From contig DATFYE010000101.1 in assembly GCA_035315185.1 (NCBI GenBank), positions 1 through 64,000 of the forward strand: 64,000 nucleotides of DNA. The letters run 5' to 3'. The translations under genes were made by a program, and so were the position numbers. Shown in pieces: positions 34,838-43,693 of this stretch (positions within the stretch are counted from its first letter, which is position 1; the number at the start of each line of letters is the position of its first letter). The DNA comes from JADGQN01 sp035315185 (GTDB taxonomy: Bacteria; Desulfobacterota; Syntrophorhabdia; Syntrophorhabdales; WCHB1-27). Below the pieces are notes generated by a model. That model was given only the letters and a program-made list of their open reading frames with translations, made no database searches and was not told where the DNA came from.

Positions 34838-36343
34838 ATGAAAGTACTTCTCGTGTATCCCAAGTACCCCGATACCTTCTGGAGCTTCAAGTATGCCCTG
34901 ACGTTCATATCCAAAAGAGCTCTTCACCCACCACTCGGCCTGTTAACGGTCGCCGCAATGCTTCCTGAGGAATGGGAGAAACGGCTCATAGACATGAATA
35001 GTGCGAACTTGAAAGACCAGGACCTTCAATGGGCGGACTATGTGTTCATTGGTGCCATGGCCGTCCAGAAGGAATCGACCAGACAGGTCATTTCCAGGTG
35101 CAAGGAGTTGGGAGCTAAGATCGTTGCGGGGGGTCCGCTCTTCACTGCGGCCTGCGACGATTTCCAGGAAGTGGACCACCTGGTACTCAATGAGGCCGAG
35201 ACTACATTCCCGCTCTTCTTAGGAGACCTTGCCAAGGGTACAGCCAAACATCTCTATACCTGCAACACATTTCCCAGTCTGGACAAGACGCCCATCCCCC
35301 TGTGGGAACTTATTGATATGAAAAGATACGTCTCGATGAATATTCAATATTCCCGGGGTTGCCCCTTTAGCTGCGAATTTTGCGATATTACCACCCTTTA
35401 TGGCCGCAGGAGTCGAACCAAGAGCGTGGACCAGATACTCGATGAATTGGAAGCTCTGTATTTACTTGGCTGGAGGGGTGGCGTCTTTTTTGTTGATGAT
35501 AATTTCATAGGCAACAAGAAGAAACTCAGGGAAGATGTCTTGCCCGCGATGATCGACTGGATGAAGAGAAGAAAATATCCCTTTGATTTTGGGACTGAAG
35601 CATCAATAGATCTCGCGGACGATGAAGGACTGATAAAGCTGATGATCCAGGCCGGCTTTGAATCTGTTTTTGTCGGCATCGAAACGCCGGATGATCGGGC
35701 CCTGAAGGAATGCAGCAAATTCCAAAACGCAAACCGTGATCTCGTCGCCAGCGTGAAAAGAATCCAGAAGTTCGGTTTAAGTGTGCGAGGGGGCTTCATC
35801 GTGGGATTTGACAATGATGCTCCTGACATATTTCAACGACAGATCGAGTTCGTCCAAAAAAGCAGGATTATTACCGCCATGGTAGGGATGCTGAATGCCC
35901 CGCGTGGGAGTCGACTCTACGAACGCCTTCAAAGAGAAGGCAGGTTGTTAAAGGATGCTTCCGGCGATAACACGGATTTCTCAACCAACATTCTCCCCAA
36001 GATGGGTTACGAAAAGCTTGCCGAGGGATATCGAAAGATAATCGGCGGTGTCTATTCGCCTGAATTGTACTATCAACGCGTGAAGGCGTTTCTAAGGGAA
36101 TACCGGCCTCTGGAAAAGAGAAAAAGACACATCGATCTCAGGTATATCTGGTCTCATTTCAGTTACTTCGGCGCCCCTTTGAAGTCTATGGTGGTATTAG
36201 GCATGAAGGATAAAAAAGCCAGGCTCTACTATTGGAAGCTCCTTTTTTGGTCTCTGTTCAGACGGCCCCGGCTCCTTCCCATGGCACTAACTTATTCCAT
36301 CTATGGGTTCCATTTCCGAAAAGTCTTGGGAGATCATCGGTAA
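34838..36343 (+). CDS. B12-binding radical SAM protein, HpnP-like architecture
   Basis: This 501-residue protein has an N-terminal cobalamin-binding-type domain (LHPPLGLLTVAAMLPEEW at about 29-46; IVAGGPLFT at about 95-103), a radical SAM core with Cys175, Cys179 and Cys182 in RGCPFSCEFC, and a DUF4070-like tail. The N-terminal segment is very like that of HpnP, the hopanoid C-2 methylase. However, no hopanoid gene is present in the window, so the substrate remains open. It starts 37 bases after yccF. Confidence 0.75.
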   Translation: MKVLLVYPKYPDTFWSFKYALTFISKRALHPPLGLLTVAAMLPEEWEKRLIDMNSANLKDQDLQWADYVFIGAMAVQKESTRQVISRCKELGAKIVAGGPLFTAACDDFQEVDHLVLNEAETTFPLFLGDLAKGTAKHLYTCNTFPSLDKTPIPLWELIDMKRYVSMNIQYSRGCPFSCEFCDITTLYGRRSRTKSVDQILDELEALYLLGWRGGVFFVDDNFIGNKKKLREDVLPAMIDWMKRRKYPFDFGTEASIDLADDEGLIKLMIQAGFESVFVGIETPDDRALKECSKFQNANRDLVASVKRIQKFGLSVRGGFIVGFDNDAPDIFQRQIEFVQKSRIITAMVGMLNAPRGSRLYERLQREGRLLKDASGDNTDFSTNILPKMGYEKLAEGYRKIIGGVYSPELYYQRVKAFLREYRPLEKRKRHIDLRYIWSHFSYFGAPLKSMVVLGMKDKKARLYYWKLLFWSLFRRPRLLPMALTYSIYGFHFRKVLGDHR

Positions 36344-36549
36344 GTGACGTGGGCGAGAACGTGCAGCAGGTGAGTGGCAACGCAGGGCGGCTGAGGGATT
36401 TCGTCCAGGACGTCGGCAACTGTACGACCTTAGTGATGGGTTCTTTGGAGGCCGGTTTTAAGACGGGCTTCGGGGTCCTTTTGAAGAAACTAATTTCGGG
36501 AGGTGCCCGTTTGAATATCCTCCCTTATTTTGACGAGCAAAGGAGGTAG
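36344..36549 (+). pseudogene. Remnant of a DUF948-type gene
   Basis: Just after the radical SAM gene an open frame reads VQQVSGNAGRLRDFVQ and on to a stop right before the YtxH gene. The heptad-like pattern recalls the C-terminal part of DUF948 proteins, which often sit directly upstream of a YtxH gene. No proper start is visible, so a truncated copy seems likely. Confidence 0.3.
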
Positions 36550-36551
36550 CA

Positions 36552-36848
36552 ATGGGAAATGAAAAAAGTTGTTCCGGGATGTGCTGTGTGCTGTCGTTTT
36601 TGACCGGTACTATTGTGGGAGGCGGTATTGCTCTCCTGGCAGCCCCGAAATCGGGAAAAAGGACAAGGGAGCAGTTGAAGACGATGGCGGGGGACGCGAA
36701 AGAGAAGGCAGAGGGTTACTACGATGAGATGAAGGACAAAGCGTCCGAAGCAACGGACAAAGTCCAAGGCTATTACCAAGAGGCAAAGCGAACGGTGGAA
36801 TCTACAGTGGACGCAGTAAAAAAGACTTTCCAGAAAGCCAAAGAGTGA
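36552..36848 (+). CDS. YtxH domain protein
   Basis: This is a 98-residue protein with an N-terminal Cys-containing hydrophobic helix (about 10-30, FLTGTIVGGGIALLAAPKSG, the usual YtxH entry) and a long charged helix with alternating Lys/Glu (to the end). YtxH proteins are small, membrane-anchored, stress-induced proteins. The start follows AAAGGAGGTAGC. A sequence just after the stop (about 36858-36926, VVGGIVLLAIGSKKG) may be a remnant of another small membrane peptide gene. Confidence 0.75.
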   Translation: MGNEKSCSGMCCVLSFLTGTIVGGGIALLAAPKSGKRTREQLKTMAGDAKEKAEGYYDEMKDKASEATDKVQGYYQEAKRTVESTVDAVKKTFQKAKE

Positions 36849-36966
36849 TGCTGCCGGGTCCACGAACCAGCCCCTGCAGGTGGTGGGCGGCATCGTGCTG
36901 CTGGCTATAGGAAGCAAGAAAGGCTGATGAGAGGACGTTCACGGATAAGCTGAAAGGAGGAGAGCT

Positions 36967-37122
36967 ATGCTGGGAACTATTTTGATTATCGTCGTGATTT
37001 TGATGCTGGTAGGTGCAATGCCCAGATGGCCTCACAGCCGAGGGTGGGGTTACTACCCGAGCGGCGGGCTGGGACTTGTCCTGGTCATTCTGATCATCCT
37101 GCTGCTACTGGGTCGGCTTTAG
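36967..37122 (+). CDS. DUF3309 family membrane peptide
   Basis: This 51-residue peptide matches DUF3309 well: MLGTILIIVVILMLVGAMP, then RWPHSRGWGYYPSGG, and then a second hydrophobic helix ending LLLLGRL. Family members are tiny inner-membrane proteins, very common near CsbD and YtxH genes. The ribosome site AAAGGAGGAG lies just upstream. The role is unknown. Confidence 0.9.
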   Translation: MLGTILIIVVILMLVGAMPRWPHSRGWGYYPSGGLGLVLVILIILLLLGRL

Positions 37123-37282
37123 GCGGCCGAGCACTCTTGGTGTCACGCGCAAAAAATAACACCAAGGACTCTTGAACGTATGGCGGCGAACTTGAACCTC
37201 AAATCGGCTGCACTCAGCAGCACATAGCCGGGAGCGGACCCCTGTGGCCTGCTTTCGTTGACAAAACAGGGAGGGTTATATC

Positions 37283-37474
37283 ATGCCTTTAATTCACGTG
37301 GTGGTGGTACTGATCGTGGTTGGTGTTGTTCTCTGGCTCATCAACCGATTCATCCCGATGGCGGGCTCCATTAAGACGATCTTGAATGCCGTCGTGGTCA
37401 TTGCCGTTGTCTTGTGGCTCCTGAGCGTTTTTGGAGTTCTTGGTTCGCTCTCCAATATCCGCGTGGGGAAGTAA
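37283..37474 (+). CDS. Thivi_2564-type small membrane protein
   Basis: This is a 63-residue protein with two hydrophobic helices (HVVVVLIVVGVVLWLINRFIP and VVVIAVVLWLLSVFGVL) and a SIKTILN linker, fitting the Thivi_2564-type family of small membrane proteins. The role is unknown. The start follows CAGGGAGGG. Together with the 33-37 kb neighbours it makes a run of four tiny membrane-protein genes (lmo0937-type, YtxH, DUF3309 and this one). Confidence 0.75.
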   Translation: MPLIHVVVVLIVVGVVLWLINRFIPMAGSIKTILNAVVVIAVVLWLLSVFGVLGSLSNIRVGK

Positions 37475-37569
37475 CTGTCTAGGTTCGCCGCATACGGGAC
37501 ACCGGGATACGGTGGATCTGGCTCGCCACCGACCGTCTGGAACCTATTTCGGTATGTAACTTCCAATCG

Positions 37570-37660
37570 AAATGCCCGTAACAAGAATGATGACACGCTC
37601 GTCTATGGAAGTAGTACAAAATATTTGGTGGTTCTGCGGCAGACCGGACACTTTATTTCT
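37570..37660 (+). repeat. Dispersed intergenic element, copy C
   Basis: The core at 37615-37644 (TACAAAATATTTGGTGG then TTCTGCGGCAGAC) carries several changes from copy A. The upstream block GATGACACGCTCGTC is kept. The downstream dyad is lost. The element ends about 50 bases before the start of the radical SAM gene at 37708, so it should lie in that gene's promoter or leader. Confidence 0.6.
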
Positions 37661-37707
37661 TGCAACCTAAACAATATGCAAAAGAATTTCTTAAGGCTGC
37701 CTCGGTA

Positions 37708-39081
37708 ATGAGACTCTTATTGGTTGCACCTTCCAACAAGTTGGGGAGAAAAGTGCTTAAAGCCATTAGGATGCCCCAATTGGGTCTCCATATTCTGGCC
37801 TCACTGACGCCGGACGATGTTGACATCACCGTTATGGATGAACAAATCAAAGAGATAGATTATTCTTTGCACTTCGACCTGGTTGGGATTTCGTGCATGA
37901 CTGCAACGGCCAATAGAAGCTATTACTTGGCCGATACGTATAGACAAAAAGGTTCCAAAGTCGTTCTCGGCGGAATTCATCCCACCATTTTACCGGAAGA
38001 AGCCATACAGCACGCCGATGCCGTGGTCATCGGAGAGGCAGAAGGCTGCTGGGCAGACGTCATCGCCGATTTCAGAAAGAATAAACTCGGGAGATTCTAT
38101 CATGTCCCCGCCCCCGATCTCTCAAAGTATCCTTTACCACGGAGAGATTTTCAGATTGACAAGACGCTCTTTAATTGTGTGGGGCTGGCGACGACCAGAG
38201 GGTGCCCGTACGCCTGTGAATTCTGTTCGGTGACCGATTTCTATGGCGGGAAAATCAGGCATAGACCGGTTTCCATAGTTGTCGAGGATATCAAGCAGTC
38301 CGGCTCAAAGGCGTTTTTGATCCTGGACGATAACGTCACCGGGCACCCGCAATATTCCAAAGAATTATTTGAAGCGCTGATATCGCTGGGCATCAAATGG
38401 GTGGGACAAAGCTCCCTATCCCTGGCGAAAGATAAGGAGATGCTGAGATTGTGTCGCCAGTCCGGCTGCGCGGCCTTATTCTTCGGGGTTGAGTCTGTAT
38501 CGCCCGCAAGCCTGATCGGCATGAAAAAATCACTCAAATCTATAGAAGAGACTGAGGATGCCATTAAGATTATCCAGGATCATGGTATCGCCTTCCACCC
38601 CTCCATTATTCTGGGATTTGATACGGACACGAAAGCCATTTTCGATGATACCCTGGAGTTTTTGGCGAGGACCAGGCTTCCCACGATGGCCTTAAACGTC
38701 CTGACGCCTTATCCCGGAACACGACTATACCAGCGTTTCAACGATCAGGGACGAATCATATCCCACGACTGGAGCCATTACGACCATCATACCGTCGTAT
38801 TTCAACCGAAGAACATGACTCCCCAGGAGCTTGCCGAAGGACAGCGTTATGTCCAAAGCGAGTTTTATTCTTTCTCTTCGATCCTTCGGCATATTCCCTC
38901 TCTTTTGAGGGTGTCTCCTGTAAACCTCAGGCGGGCTTTGATTTTACTGTTAGTTAATTTCGCCGGTAAACACGTTGCGAAATACATCGACACTTCCCTT
39001 GATTGGGCTGTTAGCAAGGAACAGTGGAATCTGCAGGACGTCCAGCCAGACGATATGCCAAAAGAATATGCCATCCGGTAA
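37708..39081 (+). CDS. B12-binding-type radical SAM protein (DUF4070-like), paralogue of 14184-15539
   Basis: This 457-residue protein has an N-terminal cobalamin-type domain (VVLGGIHPTILPEEA at about 85-99), a radical SAM core with Cys166, Cys170 and Cys173 in RGCPYACEFC, and a C-terminal region with LTPYPGTRLYQRF and a DUF4070-like tail. It resembles the operon-encoded protein at 14184-15539 throughout: both have GGIHPT-LPEEA, HADAVV-GEAEG and LTPYPGTRLY. I start it at ATG 37708 rather than an upstream TTG (37660) lying in the dispersed element. It is probably a lipid- or cofactor-modifying enzyme. Confidence 0.8.
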   Translation: MRLLLVAPSNKLGRKVLKAIRMPQLGLHILASLTPDDVDITVMDEQIKEIDYSLHFDLVGISCMTATANRSYYLADTYRQKGSKVVLGGIHPTILPEEAIQHADAVVIGEAEGCWADVIADFRKNKLGRFYHVPAPDLSKYPLPRRDFQIDKTLFNCVGLATTRGCPYACEFCSVTDFYGGKIRHRPVSIVVEDIKQSGSKAFLILDDNVTGHPQYSKELFEALISLGIKWVGQSSLSLAKDKEMLRLCRQSGCAALFFGVESVSPASLIGMKKSLKSIEETEDAIKIIQDHGIAFHPSIILGFDTDTKAIFDDTLEFLARTRLPTMALNVLTPYPGTRLYQRFNDQGRIISHDWSHYDHHTVVFQPKNMTPQELAEGQRYVQSEFYSFSSILRHIPSLLRVSPVNLRRALILLLVNFAGKHVAKYIDTSLDWAVSKEQWNLQDVQPDDMPKEYAIR

Positions 39082-39149
39082 GAAAAAAGAAACAGACGGA
39101 AAGCGTGCCCGCGCAATAACCTCTGAATAGTGGTATATTTATGTAAAGT

Positions 39150-39196
39150 GATTCTCCATGCCATTGAAGATGCCACCGACGTGGAGTAGACAGATA
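39150..39196 (+). pseudogene. Vestige of a PAS-linker upstream of the kinase
   Basis: The 47 bases before the kinase read AIEDATDVE and then stop. They align with the linker between PAS 2 and PAS 3 of the kinase (AIEDVTDLKQRDEALKASE, around residues 245-263). An ancestral longer kinase, or a recombination within its repeated PAS modules, left this piece behind. Confidence 0.5.
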
Positions 39197-39213
39197 AAAT
39201 GAGGTAAAGAGTT

Positions 39214-41202
39214 ATGAAAAACCTTACAGCGTTGAAAGCTTCCGAAACCCGGTACCGGAGACTCTTCGAAACAGCCCAGGACGGGATCCTGATCCTCGAC
39301 GCAGAAACGGGACAGATAGATGACGTGAACCCGTTCCTGATAGATATGCTGGGCTATACCTACAAAGATTTCCAGGGAAAGAAGCTCTGGGAGATAGGTG
39401 AATTCAAAGACATCCAGGCAAGTAAAGAGGCGTTCAGGGAATTGCAGGATAGAGGGTATGTGCGTTACGACGATTTGCCGCTGGAAACAAAAAAGGGGCG
39501 GAACATCAGGGTGGAGTTTGTGAGCAATACCTATCAGGTTAACCATCACAAAGTTATCCAGTGCAATATTCGGGATATCACCAATCGAAAACATGTGGAC
39601 CATGAAGTTCGGGAAGCCCACTCCTACGCCGAAGCGATGATCGACACGGTGCGCGAACCCCTTCTGGTTTTGGATGAACACCTGAAGGTGCTCTCCGCCA
39701 GCCGCAGTTTCTATGATACCTTCAGGGTAGCTCCCGGCGAGACTGTGGGAAACTTTATCTACGACCTCGGAAACGGACAGTGGAGTATCCCCCGGCTCCG
39801 GAAATTGCTTCGGGACATCCTTAAAAATACCAAACTCGATAACTATGAGGTTGACCACCTGTTCCCGACTATCGGCCACAAATTCATGCGTCTCAATGCA
39901 CGGCGCATTTACAAGGAAAACGTCGGCACAAAGATGATCCTCCTTGCCATTGAAGATGTCACGGACTTGAAGCAGAGAGATGAAGCATTGAAAGCTTCTG
40001 AAACCCGGTACCGGAGACTCTTCGAAACAGCCCAGGACGGGATCCTGATCCTCGACACAGAAACGGGGCAGATAGATGACGTGAACCCATTCCTCGTAGA
40101 TATGTTGGGCTATGCATACAAAGATTTCCTGGGAAAGAAGCTCTGGGAGCTCGGTGCGTTCAAAAACATCGAGGCAAGCAAGGTGGCGTTTACGAAACTA
40201 CAGCGCAAAGGGTATGTGCGTTACGACGATTTGCCGCTCACCACAAAAGACGGACGGGAGATTGACGTAGAATTTGTCAGCAATGTTTATCAGGTTAACC
40301 ATCACAAAGTCATCCAGTGCAATGTCCGCGACACTACCGACAGAAAACGGGCTGAAGAAGAACTCCGGAAGGCACACGATGAACTGGAAAGACGGGTAAC
40401 AGAGCGGACCGCTCAACTGTCTGAATCGAACAGGCTGCTCAGGCAGGAAATCGCTGCACGTAAAATCGTTGAAGAACAACTGGAGGACTCCCGGGAACGA
40501 CTGCGCTACCTCAGCACCCATTTGCGGAAGGTAAGAGAACAGGAAAGGACGTCTCTCTCGCGCGAACTCCACGACGAATTGGGGCAGGTCCTAACCGGCA
40601 TAAAAATGGATGTCGCATGGATAGGAAGAAAAACACCGGAAGACAATACACTGATCGTTGAAAGAGTGAATTCGTTACTCACGCGTCTTGATGATGCCAT
40701 CCTTTCCGTTCAGAGAATTTCGATGGCATTGAGGCCGCCGGCCCTGGATGATTTTGGCCTGCAGGAAGCGATGAAGCTGGCAGCGGAAGATTTCGAAAAG
40801 AGGACAAAGGTTGCCTGCGAAATTATTTCAAAGCCACAGAAGATACTCCTCGAAGGGGAAATTTCTACAGAGGCCTTTCGTATTTTTCAGGAAGCGCTTA
40901 CCAACATCGCCCGGCATGCAGGCGCGCAGAAGGTCACCGTATCCTTGCGACACGCAGGAGATACGTTCAGTATGGAAGTCAGAGATAACGGGAGGGGCAT
41001 TACAAAAAAAGAGATCAGAGATCCGAAGTCTATCGGATTAACGGGCATGCGCGAACGAGCGTTTGCCATAGGGGGAACTCTGACCGTTACCGGCACGCGG
41101 GGAAAAGGGACGACCGTTACCTTGAGCGTTCCGCTCAGTGAAGGGAAAGAAGAGCCTGACATACGAAAGCGTCGCCCGAAGAAACCGCCGAAGAAGGGAT
41201 GA
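39214..41202 (+). CDS. Sensor histidine kinase with duplicated PAS domains
   Basis: This is a 662-residue soluble kinase. PAS 1 (about 8-128), a divergent PAS 2 (about 138-250) and PAS 3 (about 258-380) come first; PAS 1 and 3 are nearly identical, also at the DNA level (39238 on and 39994 on). A coiled coil (about 380-430) leads to a HisKA_3 domain (phospho-acceptor His453 in SRELHDELGQ) and a HATPase_c domain (DNGRGIT, GLTGMRERA, GKGTTVTL). No transmembrane segment is seen, so it senses a cytoplasmic signal. The response regulator gene follows after 3 bases. The signal is unknown. Confidence 0.9.
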   Translation: MKNLTALKASETRYRRLFETAQDGILILDAETGQIDDVNPFLIDMLGYTYKDFQGKKLWEIGEFKDIQASKEAFRELQDRGYVRYDDLPLETKKGRNIRVEFVSNTYQVNHHKVIQCNIRDITNRKHVDHEVREAHSYAEAMIDTVREPLLVLDEHLKVLSASRSFYDTFRVAPGETVGNFIYDLGNGQWSIPRLRKLLRDILKNTKLDNYEVDHLFPTIGHKFMRLNARRIYKENVGTKMILLAIEDVTDLKQRDEALKASETRYRRLFETAQDGILILDTETGQIDDVNPFLVDMLGYAYKDFLGKKLWELGAFKNIEASKVAFTKLQRKGYVRYDDLPLTTKDGREIDVEFVSNVYQVNHHKVIQCNVRDTTDRKRAEEELRKAHDELERRVTERTAQLSESNRLLRQEIAARKIVEEQLEDSRERLRYLSTHLRKVREQERTSLSRELHDELGQVLTGIKMDVAWIGRKTPEDNTLIVERVNSLLTRLDDAILSVQRISMALRPPALDDFGLQEAMKLAAEDFEKRTKVACEIISKPQKILLEGEISTEAFRIFQEALTNIARHAGAQKVTVSLRHAGDTFSMEVRDNGRGITKKEIRDPKSIGLTGMRERAFAIGGTLTVTGTRGKGTTVTLSVPLSEGKEEPDIRKRRPKKPPKKG

Positions 41203-41205
41203 TCG

Positions 41206-41838
41206 ATGCTTCGTGTCGTTATTGCCGATGACCACCCGGTCGTGCTCAAAGGCCTGAAAGAGATTCTTTCGGAAGGCTTCGACAAGGTGCTACTTGATGA
41301 AACCACCACGGGTTATGAGCTTCTACAGAATGTTCAGAAAAATCAGTACGATTTGGTCCTTCTCGATATTTCTCTTCCTGACATAAATGGGCTGGAAGTC
41401 CTTAAAGAAATTAAAAAGAAAAAACCGAAACTCCCCGTCCTTATCATAAGCATGTATCCCGAAGAGCAATACGCACTCCGTGCCATGAAGGCCGGGGCAC
41501 AGGGTTATCTCACAAAACGCAGTGCATCGGATGAGCTGGTGCTGGCGGTACGTAAAATTTTGTCCGGCAAGAGATATATCAGCCCGGCATTTGCCGAAAA
41601 GATGCTGTATGACTTCGAGTCGAATGCAGAAAAACCTCCTCACGAACGACTCTCCGATCGAGAGCTTCAGGTGCTCGGTATGATCGGCGGAGGAAAGGCA
41701 GTGAATCAAATCGCAGAAGAGCTCCACGTGAGTGCAAACACCGTAAGGACCTATCGGACCCGCATTTTGGAAAAGATCGGTGTGAAAGGAACCAGCGAAT
41801 TGATTCATTATGCCGTCACGCACAGCCTGGCAGAATAA
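41206..41838 (+). CDS. NarL/FixJ-type response regulator
   Basis: This is a 210-residue response regulator with an N-terminal receiver domain (Asp8, Asp9, phospho-acceptor Asp54 in LLDISLPD, Lys at about 105 in YLTKRS) and a C-terminal LuxR-type helix-turn-helix (about 148-206, LSDRELQVLGMIGGGKAVNQ). It is the output partner of the kinase just upstream (start 3 bases after its stop). Its targets are unknown; the dispersed elements in this region are candidates worth testing. Confidence 0.92.
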   Translation: MLRVVIADDHPVVLKGLKEILSEGFDKVLLDETTTGYELLQNVQKNQYDLVLLDISLPDINGLEVLKEIKKKKPKLPVLIISMYPEEQYALRAMKAGAQGYLTKRSASDELVLAVRKILSGKRYISPAFAEKMLYDFESNAEKPPHERLSDRELQVLGMIGGGKAVNQIAEELHVSANTVRTYRTRILEKIGVKGTSELIHYAVTHSLAE

Positions 41839-41971
41839 AAAGAGCCTTTCAGTAAGACAATCACTCATGTTCCGCATTTTTATTAAAAGCTTACCGTGTT
41901 CAAGAGCCTTACACGGCGAACAACAGTGCATATAATTTAGATAAGTAATTGTCCGTCACGGAGTGAAAGCC

Positions 41972-43405
41972 ATGAGAGCAAAACGAAAAAAGAGTCTGAT
42001 GATCGCGGGCGGTGTTGTCGTCCTGATCGTAATCGCTGCGCTTGTGGCTGTCCTCCTATTCGATATCAATTCCTACAAGTCGAAGATCGAAACCGCTGCC
42101 TCCGGGGCGACCGGCCTGGATGTCAGAATCAAGGGGAGGATGGGACTCTCTTTCTTTCCCTTTGGTGTATCGGCGAAGGATATCCATGTTGCCAACAAGG
42201 GGGCAGAAATCCTCTCCCTTGAACGCCTCAAACTGCGGGTGGAGTTGATGTCCCTGCTGAAGAAGCAACTCAACGTGACCGGTTGCGAGCTTGTCAGGCC
42301 GGCCGTCGCGATCGTGAAGGACGCTGAGGGGAAATACAATTTCGAAAGTACTCAAAAAATATCGACTGAAGGGTGGCTGGGAACAGCTTCCGGTTTGCAT
42401 GAGCTCAAGCTGTCTAAGGGGGCGCTTGTCTATCTTGACAAGAAGACGGGTGTAAAAACCGAGTTGAAAGAAATCAATCTGGCTATCGGGGATCTATCGG
42501 TAGGGGATACCTCAGGTGACATTATCAAAAACGTCTCATTCACGGGAAGCTTCGACTGCAAGGAGTTACTGCAAAAGGATCTCAGGATCGAGAACCTCAA
42601 GGCTCCCGTGAAGGCGGACAAAGGAGTATTCTCCCTCAAACCCCTTACCATGGACGTCTTCGACGCGAAGGGTGAAGGAGATCTCACGGCAGACGAGTCT
42701 GCTTCCGACATTGCGTATAAACTCAACGTGAAGGTGTCAAACCTAGACTTCGAAAAACTTGAGGAGTTCTTCGGCACAAAGAAAGTGATCGGCGGGAAGG
42801 GTGAACTCTCTGCCTCCCTGACGGTGAAAGAAAAGGGAGGGCGTATTCTGATGAGCAACCTGGACGGTACGTTCGCTCTCCGGGGCGATGATCTCGTCAC
42901 GTATACTATGGACCTCGACAAAGTCCTCACAAAGTATGAAACGAGCCAGAAGTTCCACCTCGCCGACGTGGTCGCTTTCTTCTTCGTCGGTCCTCTTGGT
43001 ACGGTTGCGCTCAAGGGGTACCGCTACGGGGACTTTTACTACCAGGCCCAGGGAGGACAGGGCGCCATCACCCAGTTTATCTCCCACTGGAAGATACAGA
43101 ACGGTGAGGCCGAGGCTGCGGACTGCGCCCTCGCGACGCACCATAATCGAGTTGCTCTTATTGGCAAGCTCAATCTTGTCAGCGAGCGATTCGACCATGT
43201 AACCGTGGCGCTTCTCGATGACAAGGGATGCCCAACCTTCAAACAAACCATCAACGGTTCCTTTGACAGTCCCCGTGCGGGCACCGTGACCGGGGTCGAG
43301 TCTCTTGCCGGCCCATTTTTTGATCTTTACAGGAAGGCAAAACGTTTTGCTCAGGCCGGCAAATGCGAGGTCTTCTATAACGGTGCCGTGCAGCAACCCC
43401 GCTGA
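41972..43405 (+). CDS. AsmA family protein
   Basis: This is a 477-residue protein with one N-terminal transmembrane helix (about 9-32) and then an AsmA-type periplasmic domain (FDINSYKSKIETAASGATGLDVRIKGRMG). Repeated beta-strand blocks follow, and a C-terminal AsmA_2-like part with DGTFALRGDDL. AsmA-like proteins form long lipid-conducting bridges or tubes across the periplasm. The start is ATG 41972 behind GGAGTG; a GTG 9 bases earlier is possible. With mlaEFD and DUF3108 close by it belongs to the outer-membrane lipid theme. Confidence 0.85.
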   Translation: MRAKRKKSLMIAGGVVVLIVIAALVAVLLFDINSYKSKIETAASGATGLDVRIKGRMGLSFFPFGVSAKDIHVANKGAEILSLERLKLRVELMSLLKKQLNVTGCELVRPAVAIVKDAEGKYNFESTQKISTEGWLGTASGLHELKLSKGALVYLDKKTGVKTELKEINLAIGDLSVGDTSGDIIKNVSFTGSFDCKELLQKDLRIENLKAPVKADKGVFSLKPLTMDVFDAKGEGDLTADESASDIAYKLNVKVSNLDFEKLEEFFGTKKVIGGKGELSASLTVKEKGGRILMSNLDGTFALRGDDLVTYTMDLDKVLTKYETSQKFHLADVVAFFFVGPLGTVALKGYRYGDFYYQAQGGQGAITQFISHWKIQNGEAEAADCALATHHNRVALIGKLNLVSERFDHVTVALLDDKGCPTFKQTINGSFDSPRAGTVTGVESLAGPFFDLYRKAKRFAQAGKCEVFYNGAVQQPR

Positions 43406-43521
43406 CACGCATTCTCTTGTTTCCCTAACCTTTTCTTTTTCCACTATTTCAGCTTAGCAGTAATTATTATGCTTGTGTTGCGAATAACTATACATCCTTA
43501 AGGTGAGAAAACGTTTCCGAT

Positions 43522-43580
43522 GCAATTCGGGTAGCAAGAATGATGACATGAAGATTGTTGTTTATGGGACAGACAGAGAA
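43522..43580 (+). repeat. Dispersed intergenic element, copy D (short)
   Basis: This is a shortened copy: the block GTAGCAAGAATGATGACATG (43531-43550) matches copies A and C, and the end GGGACAGAC (43566-43574) matches copy E. The middle of the core is missing. It lies about 115 bases upstream of the Spy-like gene. Confidence 0.5.
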
Positions 43581-43647
43581 CATACAGCCTGCTAGAATTC
43601 ATAGTTACCATAAACGGGTGGAGAGAACGAGCGCTCCCCTGAAACGC

Positions 43648-43669
43648 CTCTGCGTGTTGAGACGCAGAG
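43648..43669 (+). promoter_or_regulatory. Hairpin in the 5' leader of the Spy-like gene
   Basis: CTCTGCGT (43648-43655) pairs perfectly with ACGCAGAG (43662-43669) over a six-base loop, ending 24 bases before ATG 43694 and about ten bases before its ribosome site. It may stabilise or regulate the mRNA. Confidence 0.45.
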
Positions 43670-43693
43670 AGTAAACTCATAAGGAGACAGATC

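Noticed and set aside
34838..36343. Hopanoid C-2 methylase (HpnP) as a firm name
   Set aside because: Similarity is mainly in the N-terminal region and no hopanoid biosynthesis gene is present in the window; kept as a radical SAM protein of unknown substrate.
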